Both the position numbers and the translations under genes were made by a program. DNA of 64,000 nt. It comes from Ferruginibacter sp. GTDB taxonomy: Bacteria; Bacteroidota; Bacteroidia; Chitinophagales; Chitinophagaceae. Below, one piece after another: positions 1 through 7,766 of this stretch (position 1 is the first letter of the stretch; every line of letters begins with the position of its first letter). The notes below the pieces were generated by a model. The model was not told where the DNA came from. It did no database searches and saw nothing but the letters and a program-made list of their open reading frames with translations. The stretch lies in contig JABFRP010000005.1 in NCBI GenBank assembly GCA_013141115.1, positions 1 through 64,000 on the forward strand, in the 5' to 3' direction.

Positions 1-310
1 CGGCCCCGAGTTTGTAGCAAAACTATCACAGCAATGGAGTGCAGCCAATGAGATTGAGTTTAAATATATACAGCCGGGTAAGCCAACTCAAAATGCATAC
101 ATAGAACGGTTTAATAAAACTTACCGCAAAGTGTTTTAGATGCCCCTGTTTGACAGTATTGATGAAGTGAGAGAAGTAAGCCAGGTATGGGTAGATGATT
201 ACAATTACAGCAGGCCTCACGATGCCTTAAACGGCCCTCTCAAAAATGTATAGAGAACAACATAATACCCTAAAAATATTCAACCTATGGGGCTACGTTC
301 CGCTCCGGCT
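1..310 (+). pseudogene. IS3-family transposase orfB, C-terminal fragment (first copy)
   Basis: This is the 3' part of an IS3-type orfB. In frame it contains the second catalytic Asp (DNGPEF type) and the ERFNKTYR block with the catalytic Glu. It is nearly identical to 945-1290 but carries several small indels: one base is lost near 130, and there are changes near 147, 235 and 267. No single frame therefore runs through it. It begins at the window edge, so its 5' extent is unknown. The IS end (CCTACA, about 402) abuts the interior of the second copy, which makes the two fragments tandem. Confidence 0.85.
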
Positions 311-343
311 ACGCCTGCGCTACACTACGCCCCATAGGTTGAA
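279..343. repeat. 15-bp inverted repeat hairpin at the end of the IS3 fragment (copy 1)
   Basis: The arms at 279-293 (TTCAACCTATGGGGC) and 329-343 are perfect reverse complements around a 35-base loop. The hairpin sits just after the last recognisable orfB codons. It could be a terminator-like element of the IS or a small palindromic repeat inserted into it. The second copy has a degenerate left arm. Confidence 0.8.
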
Positions 344-402
344 CCCAAACAACAAATGAAATATTATACTTTTTTGATGTGTACTAAAAGGGGGAGCCTA
401 CA

Positions 403-1290
403 TTAAAGCCTTGCGATAAAAGATGCATTGTACAAGCAGTGCGTTTAGAACGGCCAAAAGACATCAGCAAGGCGTGTCGATTAATAAAACTAACAGGAGC
501 AGCCTGCGATATCAGTCTATTAAAAACGATGGTTACATAATGGAGCGGCTGGAAGAACTTGCCAAACAAAATCCTGTAGAAGGTTTTTGGAAATGTTATG
601 GCCGCATTAGAAATAGCGGCACCATTGTTAATCATAAAAAATTACACCGGCTTTATAAAAAGATGGGATTGCCGCTGCGCCGTAAAATAAAGAAACGATT
701 GCCGGCAAGAGTAAAAGAGCCATTGGCCGTACCTGCCTATTTTACACAAACCTGGAGTATAGATTTTTATGAGTGATGCACTTAGCAATGGAACCAAGTT
801 CCGAACCTTTAATGTGATCGATGATTATAACCGTGAAGTACTATTTATTGAAACAGATTATTCTTTAAAGAGCAGCCGGGTGATCTGGGTGCTAAAGCAT
901 TTAATCAACCGCTACGGCAAGCCGCAGAAAATACGGATGGATAACGGCCCCGAGTTTGTAGCAAAACTATCACAGCAATGGAGTGCAGCCAATGAGATTG
1001 AGTTTAAATATATACAGCCGGGTAAGCCAACTCAAAATGCATACATAGAACGGTTTAATAAAACTTACCGGCAAAGTGTTTTAGATGCTTACCTGTTTGA
1101 CAGTATTGATGAAGTGAGAGAAGTAAGCCAGGTATGGGTAGATGATTACAATTACAGCAGGCCTCACGATGCCTTAAACGGCCTCTCTCCAAAAATGTAT
1201 AGAGAACAACATAATACTAAAAATATTCAACCCAGGGGGCTACGTTCCGCTCCGGCTACGCCTGCGCTACACTACGCCCCATAGGTTGAA
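403..1290 (+). pseudogene. IS3-family transposase orfB, 5'-truncated and frameshifted (second copy)
   Basis: This is an IS3 orfB (DDE integrase-core transposase). An HTH_21-like N-terminal block (SSLRYQ...) is followed by the catalytic core: the WSIDF Asp, the DNGPEF Asp, then a Glu in IERFNKT about 35 residues later. The reading frame is broken at least twice. Near 496 the ACRLI frame gives way to the NRSSLRYQ frame. Near 768 an extra T splits WSIDF from SDALSNG. The 5' end is missing, and 403 directly follows the terminal bases of the first copy. I find no orfA. The element is almost certainly inactive. Its right end (CCTACA, 1349) cuts into the leftmost cassette of the array. Confidence 0.85.
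1226..1290. repeat. Inverted repeat hairpin at the end of the IS3 fragment (copy 2)
   Basis: This is the second copy of the hairpin at 279-343. The right arm (1276-1290) is identical. The left arm (1226-1240) has changed to TTCAACCCAGGGGGC, so pairing is imperfect. The transposase frame reads into it and stops at 1284. Confidence 0.7.
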
Positions 1291-1349
1291 CCCAAACAAT
1301 TAAATGAAATATTATACTTTTGATGTGTACTAAAAAAGGGGAGCCTACA

Positions 1350-1517
1350 ACACCACAGCGAACAAAAAGTTGAGCCTATATTGGTCTGCCGCCATTTTGC
1401 CAAACCGAATGTAAGCTGCGATTGCCTTATGTGATGCAAATTAATAAGTCGCAAAAATGTTGAATAAAGAACTACAGCTACAATGTGTTGTAAAAGAAAT
1501 ATGGCAATTGCAGCTTA
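1350..1517 (-). repeat. Truncated copy of the 290 bp mini-cassette (copy 1)
   Basis: The sequence from about 1351 to 1517 matches the right part of the mini-cassettes at 3239, 8497 and 11530. It has the distal attC half, R'' GTAAGCTGC at 1411-1419, and the 100 bp body ending GCAGCTTA at 1517. The left half of the attC is replaced by the IS3 end at 1349. Confidence 0.85.
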
Positions 1518-1712
1518 CGAACCAGTATTGCCGCAGATGGGATATTTGATGCTGTGTCTGCCCACAACTGAAGCCGAATAATGATTTAAAAGTACAAGTT
1601 AACAACTAACTGATCAGTAGAATTCCGTCAAGCCTGGATGAAGTACAATAGCGATTTGCAGCTGATTGAACTTCCGTCAAGCCCCATTTGAGGCAATACA
1701 TGTGTTGGTAGC
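1511..1712 (-). other. attC-like site of cassette 1518-2658
   Basis: The left arm, GCTTACGAACCAGTATTGCC, pairs with the right arm at about 1681-1712, whose reverse complement reads GCTACCAACACATGTATTGCC. R'' (minus strand) is GCTACCAAC and the junction is at 1517|1518. The middle holds the TGTCTGCCC and GTCAAGCC blocks seen in the other sites. Confidence 0.8.
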
Positions 1713-1728
1713 AGTTGTTTTTGTGATG

Positions 1729-2628
1729 CTACATTGTTCCTGCATCAGGCCAATTTCTCCAATGAGATGTAGGTTCTAAAGTTGGTTTGTATAACGATGT
1801 GTCACCTGTTACAATAACTTTTGCTATTAGTTGCCAAGTTTCATAACTGCTCGGTCGATTATTTTCCCATTCTTCATTGTTATGGTCTATTCTTTTTTCA
1901 TTATGTTCGGTAAAATCAAATGACTCTAGCAATGCTTCTTTTGAGATATTTAATTCGTTTAATTTATCGATTTGACTTTCAAACGCTTCTTTTATTTGTT
2001 CAGGTGTCGGAATTGGAAAAGGAATGCTTTCAATTGGGTCAAAATCGTTTTGATAAAAATCTTTATGATGCCATTCATCAATTACCAATATTTTTTCTAA
2101 GTCATTTGGTATTGACTTATATAATTCTTCTTCCGTTGCTCTAAATAAATCTCGATGCTTAGTAACTATAAGCCTTCCAACTTCTTCCGCAGATATTTCA
2201 TTGGGTTCATATTCTTTCAGTTCGATTCCTGCATTTTGATAATCTTCCTTTGAATGTGAAAGTTCGATTTTTATATTCCTTACAGTCCAAAATCTTGCGT
2301 CTGGTTTTAAATTTTCACCTTCAATTGTATTATTGAAACTATCTTGCTCTATCGGAAAAACACAATATGAATTAGAAGTATAGCTTTCTCTATTTTCAAG
2401 ATTTGTCAAGCAGTTTCCATAGTAAGTAATGTCTAAAGCAATACTGTCTCCACGAGGATTGTATCCTAAAGTTTCAATTGCCAAAGCCCACTTTCCTTGA
2501 CTGGTTCTAAAAATATTAATTCGAGAGTCTATTGGAAAAACATAGGGATGTCCAAGTTCAACAAATGCAGGGTCGTACCCGTTGCGATAAGTGTCTAATG
2601 TATAAAGTATTTCTTTTTCTGTCAACAT
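1729..2628 (-). CDS. Uncharacterised cassette protein, possibly DUF7003-like
   Basis: The product is a soluble acidic protein of about 299 residues with no signal peptide or membrane segment. The N-terminal block (YVFPIDSRINIFR ... WALAIETLGYNPRGD) and the central ELSHSKEDYQNAGIELKEYE region resemble proteins I recall as the DUF7003 family; function is unknown. I start at ATG 2628 (MLTEKEILY). A longer reading from TTG at 2658 would begin exactly on the recombination junction and is less likely. The gene is followed within 20 bases by its attC-like site. It is the leftmost gene-bearing unit of the array. Confidence 0.7.
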   Translation of the reverse strand: MLTEKEILYTLDTYRNGYDPAFVELGHPYVFPIDSRINIFRTSQGKWALAIETLGYNPRGDSIALDITYYGNCLTNLENRESYTSNSYCVFPIEQDSFNNTIEGENLKPDARFWTVRNIKIELSHSKEDYQNAGIELKEYEPNEISAEEVGRLIVTKHRDLFRATEEELYKSIPNDLEKILVIDEWHHKDFYQNDFDPIESIPFPIPTPEQIKEAFESQIDKLNELNISKEALLESFDFTEHNEKRIDHNNEEWENNRPSSYETWQLIAKVIVTGDTSLYKPTLEPTSHWRNWPDAGTM

Positions 2629-2651
2629 AGTAGGGTGTTGGTTTACAATTG

Positions 2652-2848
2652 CTACCAACGAACAGGGCTTTTTGCAGGTTGGGAAATAGAATTCCGTCCG
2701 CCCGAGCCGCTGTTAATTGAAAATATTTTGATGAAGCTAATTACTAATGTTGAACAATGTTTGTCCAGCCCGAACCAATGCCTGGCTTTGCAATTGGCTG
2801 AAGCTAAGTTTGTCAAGCCCAACTTGCATAAAACCCCATGTTGGCCGC
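2652..2848 (-). other. attC-like site of cassette 2659-3238
   Basis: The left arm is AACGAACAGGGCTTTTTGCA and the right arm ends TGCATAAAACCCCATGTTGG. R'' on the minus strand is GCGGCCAAC at 2840-2848 and the junction is 2658|2659. The internal blocks GTCCGCCCG, TGTCCAGCCCG and TGTCAAGCCC are all present. Confidence 0.85.
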
Positions 2849-2881
2849 TGTATTAGTAATACGGCGGCTCGAAAAAAAAGT

Positions 2882-3199
2882 CTATCCATTTAACAGATAA
2901 AAATTGGTTGCAAATAGTAAAAAAAGTAAACCGCCAATTAAAAATGTAATTCCTGCCGAAATGAAAGTTATTGACTTTGTTTTATCATCGATTCTTTTCA
3001 GACGTAAATATTCTAACAAGCAATAGATGAAAGGGGGTAATAGAATAATAATGTAGTATATAGCTTCGCTAGCTCTGCTATGATAAAAGTCACTTTCCTT
3101 AAGAGTAAAATATAATAACAACCAATACAGAAAAGCAAGGGTAATGCCAAATGAAGCCTCTAAAAAGAGAATAAAGAAAAAACGCAAAACTTCTTTCAT
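2882..3199 (-). CDS. Small cassette-encoded membrane protein
   Basis: The 105-residue protein has three predicted membrane-spanning hydrophobic stretches, at about residues 8-30, 46-63 and 80-100. A short charged loop (RLKRIDDKTK) lies between the second and third. I do not recognise a family. It begins about 39 bases after the unit junction at 3238 and ends about 34 bases before its attC-like site, the usual geometry of a one-gene cassette. Confidence 0.6.
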   Translation of the reverse strand: MKEVLRFFFILFLEASFGITLAFLYWLLLYFTLKESDFYHSRASEAIYYIIILLPPFIYCLLEYLRLKRIDDKTKSITFISAGITFLIGGLLFLLFATNFYLLNG

Positions 3200-3238
3200 A
3201 TATGACTATGCTGGAATTTCAATAAATATAGCGGCTAA

Positions 3239-3529
3239 CGTCGGCGGCTTGGCGAAGTGGCGGTATTTGAAAATCGTCGGCCCGTAACCGCAGTTAAATT
3301 TATAATTAAAAGTTGATTGTTTATTTTATTGTTTGTTTTTATTGGTCTGCCGGAACTGAAGCCCCACAGCGAACAAAAAAGTTGAGCTTATATTTTGTTG
3401 CCGCCATTTTGCCAAACCGAATGTAAGCTGCGATTGCCTTATGTGATGCAAATTAATAAGTCGCAAAAATGTTGAATAAAGAACTACAGCTACAATGTGT
3501 TGTAAAAGAAATATGGCAATTGCAGCTTA
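3239..3529 (-). repeat. 290 bp mini-cassette, copy 2
   Basis: The unit is an attC-like site (3232-3431) plus a body of about 100 bp with no convincing gene. The body is bounded by near-perfect inverted ends (GTAAGCTGCGATTGCC and GGCAATTGCAGCTTAC). It is almost identical to the units at 8497-8786 and 11530-11819, differing by one extra A in an A-run. Both flanking units differ each time, so this is a separately mobile unit. Confidence 0.85.
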
Positions 3530-3727
3530 CGGGCAGGGCTTAGCGAAGGCGGGGCAATTGTTGCTGTGTCCGCCCGAACAAATGCCCATTAAAGTTGTGA
3601 TGATAAATTTAATTGAAAAAGTTCATTAGTAATTCGTCAGCTCGAACCAATGTACAATAGCGAACTGTTGCCGAAGTTTCAATGTCAAGCCCCGCTTTAG
3701 CTAAACCCATCCTATGTTTGCAATTGC
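3523..3727 (-). other. attC-like site of the IS110-disrupted cassette
   Basis: The left arm (TTACGGGCAGGGCTTAGCG) pairs with the right arm (GCTAAACCCATCCTATGTTTG). R'' at 3716-3727 is GCAATTGCAAAC on the minus strand. No matching 5' boundary for this unit survives, because an IS110 element lies between here and the next unit. Confidence 0.75.
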
Positions 3728-3973
3728 TACATTTATATTTGTTATAAAGAATACAAATTTAGAAAGAACAGAGGCAGTTAAAGATAGTCAAACCCAAAAA
3801 GCCTTGAGCTTGTTCAACACGGTTATCACTGCCCCTTTCTTACTTTATGCTGTACAGTTCGATAAGCCTTTTAAGAGCTTGTGTTAGGATGTTAGCAAGT
3901 GTAAGATTGTTCTTCCTTTTTTTGTTTTTTCAAACTAAAGTTAAAAATATTATTTTATTAAAAACAACAAATT
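3728..3973 (+). ncRNA. Non-coding leader of the IS110 element, candidate bridge-RNA region
   Basis: About 245 bases without an ORF precede the transposase. IS110-group elements carry their bridge RNA in this position. Two blocks could pair (GAGGCAGTTA near 3770 with TATCACTGCC near 3824). The octamer ACAGTTCG near 3854 recurs near 4969, at the element's other end, as expected if a donor loop matches the IS terminus. This is inferred from position and these matches only. The exact left end of the IS is not defined. Confidence 0.35.
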
Positions 3974-4950
3974 ATGCCAGCAACATTTTTGTATTGTGGT
4001 ATAGATATTAGCGGAACCACAATTGACATTTGCATTCAAACAAGTAACCAAACTTTTGAACATCATCAGTTGCCCAACACAGCAGCAGGTTTTAAGGCAT
4101 TACTAAAACTTTGCCCAGGCGATTACTGGTTTGTAATGGAAGGCACGGGTGCTTTTCATTTACCCTTATGTTTTTATCTGCATCAAAAACAAAGTAAGTA
4201 CAGCGTAGTAAATGCATTGCAGATAAAGCGTTACATACAAATGCATTTAGAGCGTAGCAAAACCGATAAAATAGATGCGAAGCATATTTGCATGTATGGA
4301 ATAGAGCGGCATCCTGCACAATATGAAATGCCCTGTGAGCAATACTTTGAGTGTAAAACCTTAAACAATGCGATAGAAACCTTAACGCAGGAGATTACCA
4401 GCTTCAGCAATAAAATATATGCGTTGCAACAATTAAAAGTAGACAATACTGTAGTACAAAAAACGTATAGTAGTATTGTAAAAAACTTACGTTTAGAGTT
4501 AAAGAAATTAGAACAGGCATTAGCTCAAAAATTACACGCCTGGCAGCCAGATCTGGTAGAACAGGTAAGCAGTGTAAAGGTATAGGCAAACGAGCCACAG
4601 CCATATTAATAGTTTTTACGCAAGGCTTTAAGCATACCCACACGTATCAGCAATTAATAAGTTATGCAGGTCTAAGCCCCAAAGAATTTACCAGTGGCAA
4701 AAGCATAAGAGGCAAAGTTCGAATAAGCAAAATAGGCGGCAAGCAACTGCGGCATACCTTGTACATGTGTGCCTTAAATGCCAAGGCCACCAATGCCGGC
4801 TGTAAAGAACTATACGATCGTTTAGTAGGCAAAGGCAAAAACAAAAAGCTGGCAATAATAGCGGTGTGTAACAAATTATTAAAGCAGGTTTTTGGGGTAG
4901 TACAATCAGGGATTTTATACCAAGATAATTTTTGCAAAAAAACTGCTTGA
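3974..4950 (+). pseudogene. IS110-family transposase, single frameshift
   Basis: The first frame (3974-4585) gives the N-terminal RuvC-like DEDD domain: GIDIS Asp, VMEGTG Glu, then KTDKIDAK Asp residues. A one-base shift near 4575 moves the frame to GKRATAILIV, and the C-terminal Transposase_20 domain continues to the stop at 4948-4950. That domain includes AGLSPKEFTSGKS with its conserved Ser. Restoring one base gives a full-length protein of about 325 residues, so the copy is recent. The element has replaced the attC of the neighbouring cassette, leaving only that cassette's R'' box at 4977. Confidence 0.85.
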
Positions 4951-4976
4951 TTTATTTGGTTTTTTACACAGTTCGT

Positions 4977-4985
4977 GTTGTAGGC
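4977..4985 (-). other. R'' box remnant of the attC of cassette ending at 5617
   Basis: GCCTACAAC on the minus strand is all that remains of this unit's attC-like site. Its extension (TTGTAGGCAGTTTTG) matches the unit's own 5' end at 5603-5617 (TTGTAGGCAATTTTA on the minus strand), which identifies it. The rest of the palindrome is replaced by the IS110 element. Confidence 0.7.
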
Positions 4986-5002
4986 AGTTTTGTTGAGACA
5001 CA

Positions 5003-5602
5003 TCACCAGAATTTCCACCAAACCTTCTTATCAATTTTTTTGTCCACCGTTTGACTTTTGGGTTCTGTTAAATCCAAACTAATAGTCGTTACTTTAGCGT
5101 CAGTCCAAAGTGAGGCAGATTCAATGTCTATGCGATTTAGATTACAAAAGGTTTCGGCTTTTTCTAAAATTTTTGTTGCCTTGTAAATTTTCCACTCGGG
5201 TTTTAATTCATTGCTGAGTTCATTTATATCAAATTGGTTTCGTCCGGTTTCGTTGTCAATAAGTAACCGAAAATTGTCATTGTCAAACGAAAGTGAATTA
5301 AGCTCTAAAAACTCTTTTATTATTTGTTTCCTTTCCTCAACGTTCAGTCTTGGTATGTATATTACTGTGCCGTCTTTTAGTTCTATCCTATTTATTCGGT
5401 CTTTGAGTAGTCGCAAATCCTTGTCACTATATGGTGACTGAATGTTTGTGTCAGGCTCTTCTGCTAAAAGGAAATAGTCTGTTATAAAAATTGAGAAAAA
5501 TTGATTGTACAGCTTGTCAAAATAATATGTTTCATTTATTCTTTCAACGGGCTCTTCAAAAGCCATTATCAACCAATTTTTGATATGAAAAGATGTGTCC
5601 AT
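5003..5602 (-). CDS. Uncharacterised cassette protein
   Basis: This soluble protein of 199 residues is rich in acidic residues and has no signal peptide. The C-terminal tail is KKIDKKVWWKFW. I recognise no family. The start at 5602 lies 15 bases from the recombination junction at 5617, leaving no room for its own promoter, so expression must come from outside the unit. An internal Met at residue 13 (MAFEEP) is an alternative start. Its attC-like site has been lost to IS110, so this gene can probably no longer be excised as a unit. Confidence 0.6.
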   Translation of the reverse strand: MDTSFHIKNWLIMAFEEPVERINETYYFDKLYNQFFSIFITDYFLLAEEPDTNIQSPYSDKDLRLLKDRINRIELKDGTVIYIPRLNVEERKQIIKEFLELNSLSFDNDNFRLLIDNETGRNQFDINELSNELKPEWKIYKATKILEKAETFCNLNRIDIESASLWTDAKVTTISLDLTEPKSQTVDKKIDKKVWWKFW

Positions 5603-5610
5603 TAAAATTG

Positions 5611-5806
5611 CCTACAACGAACAGGGCTTTATGCAGGTTGGGTATTAGAATTCCGTCCGCCCGGGCCACTGCTGATTGAAAATATTTTGATGAAGTTAAG
5701 AACTAATGACCAGCGATGTTTGTCCAGCCCGAACTGAAGACCGGCCTTGTAATTGGCTAAAGATAGTTTGTCAAGCCCAACTTGCATAAAACCCCATGTT
5801 AGCGGC
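5611..5806 (-). other. attC-like site of cassette 5618-6510
   Basis: The left arm is ACAACGAACAGGGCTTTATG. The right arm CATAAAACCCCATGTTAGCG gives R'' (minus) GCCGCTAAC. The junction is 5617|5618. The blocks GTCCGCCCGGGCC, TGTCCAGCCCGAAC and TGTCAAGCCCAAC are present. Confidence 0.85.
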
Positions 5807-5826
5807 ATACCTTTTTGATGTTGTAC

Positions 5827-6462
5827 TTATTCCATGACTGTAAAAACTGCAGGCAGAATAGTCCTTGAGACTGCATCAGGTCCTTTTACGAAGACAGATT
5901 TAAAAATTACGAAGTCACTTTTTTTCATTTTTGACAGTTCTTTTTTTAGTTCCTCACTGAATAAACTGCTTACATTAATAAACTCTTTTAAAGAACAATT
6001 TTCTGTATGAAATACTGTTACGGCGAAACTATCAATAGAAAATTGAGCGTCGTAGTCAAAATCTTTTAATTGAACTTCAAGATTTCGCAGGCCCGCTAAA
6101 TCTGGTTTGCTTATCGCCCCGTTTTTTGATTTACTTAGCAAAATCACTGGCTCAGGTATATTTTTTACTCTAAAATTCTGGCGTCCAATTTCTTTTGAAC
6201 CGGATTTTGTAGAAATAGTGAATATAACATTACCAGGTTCAAAGCCCTGATAAACATATGATCTCCCATAGCCGCCATATAACTGCCCTTTGTCGACTTT
6301 AACTATAACGTCATCAGGGTTTACATTTTCGACAGAAATAGTCAGAGGATTACCAACTCCAATATATAAGACATTGTTTCTGTCACCGGATATTGATATG
6401 TTTTGTCCTATGGCAAATTTAAACGTAAATAGCAGGAGGGCACAGACTATATTCTTGGTCAT
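5827..6462 (-). CDS. Exported stand-alone GldM C-terminal-like domain protein
   Basis: The 211-residue product begins with a signal peptide (MTKNIVCALLLFTFKFAIGQ). The remainder resembles the C-terminal region of GldM, the periplasmic shaft protein of the type IX secretion/gliding motor. Supporting blocks are VGNPLTISVENVNPDDV, the RVKNIPEPV segment, the ISKPDLAGLRNLEVQLKDFDYD segment and the following FSIDSFAVTVF strand. Full GldM is about 500 residues with an N-terminal membrane helix and coiled coil, which are absent here. I choose ATG 6462 over 6495 because it gives a compact signal peptide; a longer frame to 6684 would run through the attC. Function is inferred from domain likeness only. 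Confidence 0.7.
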   Translation of the reverse strand: MTKNIVCALLLFTFKFAIGQNISISGDRNNVLYIGVGNPLTISVENVNPDDVIVKVDKGQLYGGYGRSYVYQGFEPGNVIFTISTKSGSKEIGRQNFRVKNIPEPVILLSKSKNGAISKPDLAGLRNLEVQLKDFDYDAQFSIDSFAVTVFHTENCSLKEFINVSSLFSEELKKELSKMKKSDFVIFKSVFVKGPDAVSRTILPAVFTVME

Positions 6463-6503
6463 TTTTTGAAACTTTATATTGAATGAAATTTTCATTAAGG
6501 TTG

Positions 6504-6703
6504 CCGCTAACGGCCACGGCTTTGTGCAGGTGGGGGATTTTATAATTGTCCGCCCGGAACTGAAGCACAAAAGCGTTACCGCTGATGAAGATAACAAATA
6601 AAAGAACAATAGAATTACGTCCGCCGAATATGAAGTTGATAGCGATAAAATGCCGATGATTACAACGTCATGCCCCGCTTGCACAAAACCGCCTGTTGGC
6701 TGC
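6504..6703 (-). other. attC-like site of cassette 6511-7575
   Basis: The left arm GCTAACGGCCACGGCTTTGT pairs with the right arm ACAAAACCGCCTGTTGGC. R'' (minus) is GCAGCCAAC, at 6695-6703. The junction is 6510|6511. Confidence 0.8.
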
Positions 6704-6720
6704 TGGGCGAATTTTTAGAC

Positions 6721-6728
6721 TAAATTTG
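6721..6728 (+). promoter_or_regulatory. Candidate Bacteroidota -7 box for the inverted ATP-grasp gene
   Basis: TAAATTTG matches the TAnnTTTG -7 consensus exactly and lies 4 bases before the ATG at 6733, implying a leaderless or nearly leaderless transcript. A TTG 22 bases upstream lies inside the R'' box (6696-6698) and could act as the -33 element. This would explain how a gene facing against the array is expressed. Confidence 0.4.
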
Positions 6729-6732
6729 TTTA

Positions 6733-7545
6733 ATGAACGAAAAGTATAAACATATTCAATGGGTCGTACAACGTAATCTTACAAGTCAGTCAGACTTTGA
6801 GCAATTAAAAGATTCCTGTCATAAAATCGGTGTCACATTTATTGAATTGGATATTATTCCATTCACGGCAAAACTCCCTGAATTTGATAGAAGTCGGAAC
6901 TCTATTATTTATGGGTCAACAACTTTTAACGGTTTGGCTTTTGAGGATGCAAACCTTAGAAAAGGTTTGTTCTTTGATGAAGTTACTTTTTCAATAGAAA
7001 ACTATATTGAAAAGTGGGGTCGTCACATGCTTAATTATGATGCCTCGGTTATAACATTTAAAGAACTAATTGACGGCAATAATTATAGTCCAGATAAATT
7101 ACTCTTTATTCGTCCAAACGATGACAGCAAATCATTTGCTGGTGAAGTCAAACGTTTTGAAGAGATTGGCGATTGGTACGAAAAACTCAAAGCAGTTGAA
7201 AATACTAATCTGTCACTTGAAAGTAAAATAGTTGTGTCAGAGCCGTACAATATACATTACGAATGGCGGCTTTGGGTTGTCAATAAAAAAGTTGTCGCTG
7301 CGTCAAAGTATAGAGAATATTTTAAACTAAGAAAAGAGGAGGGTTGTCCTGCTGATGTTGTTTCTTTTGCTGAAGAAAGGTGTCAACATTATACTCCCCA
7401 TGAAGTCTTCGTTATGGATATATGTTTATGTGGCGATGAGTATTTTATTGTCGAATGCGGATGTATGAATGGTGCTGGCTTTTATAAAGCAAACATTGAG
7501 AATATTGTTTCCAATGTTACAGAGTATTTTGTCTCCACGGTCTGA
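6733..7545 (+). CDS. ATP-grasp domain protein of the R2K type (DUF4343-like)
   Basis: This 270-residue cytoplasmic protein has the C-terminal ATP-grasp features of the R2K clade: LLFIRPNDDSKSFAGEV, EPYNIHYEWRLWVVNKKVVAASKYR, an FAEE segment, then FVMDICLCGDEYFIVECGCMNGAGFY with acidic metal-binding positions and an Asn. Such enzymes join carboxylates to amines or other nucleophiles using ATP; the substrate cannot be told from sequence. R2K ATP-grasps have been linked to peptide tagging and phage-related modules. It is the only gene in the array facing the plus strand, inverted within its cassette. Confidence 0.8.
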   Translation: MNEKYKHIQWVVQRNLTSQSDFEQLKDSCHKIGVTFIELDIIPFTAKLPEFDRSRNSIIYGSTTFNGLAFEDANLRKGLFFDEVTFSIENYIEKWGRHMLNYDASVITFKELIDGNNYSPDKLLFIRPNDDSKSFAGEVKRFEEIGDWYEKLKAVENTNLSLESKIVVSEPYNIHYEWRLWVVNKKVVAASKYREYFKLRKEEGCPADVVSFAEERCQHYTPHEVFVMDICLCGDEYFIVECGCMNGAGFYKANIENIVSNVTEYFVSTV

Positions 7546-7568
7546 CTTAGTAAACGGTCAACGCCTTG

Positions 7569-7763
7569 CAGCTAACGAACAGGGCTTTGCGCAGGTGTGG
7601 TATTAGGATTCCGTCCGCCCGAGCCGCTGTTGATTAAAAATATTTTGATGAACTTAAAAAACAATGCCCAACAATGTTTGTCAAGCCCGGACTAATGCCT
7701 GGCTTTATACTTAGCTGATGTTTGTTTGTCAAGCCACACTTGAGCAAAACCCCTTGTTAGGCG
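7569..7763 (-). other. attC-like site of cassette 7576-8496
   Basis: This is one of the clearest sites. The left arm GCTAACGAACAGGGCTTTGC plus GCAGGTGTGG pairs with CCACACTTGAGCAAAACCCC plus TTGTTAGGCG. R'' (minus) is GCCTAAC, an exact RYYYAAC, and R' is GTTAGCT. The junction is 7575|7576. Confidence 0.9.
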
Positions 7764-7766
7764 TAG

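Noticed and set aside
4404..5021. Minus-strand frames over the IS110 element
   Set aside because: They are shadows opposite the transposase C-terminal domain, rich in Cys/Leu runs typical of antisense frames.
6463..6684. N-terminal extension of the GldM-like gene up to 6684
   Set aside because: It would be translated from within the neighbouring attC-like site. The signal peptide begins at 6462.
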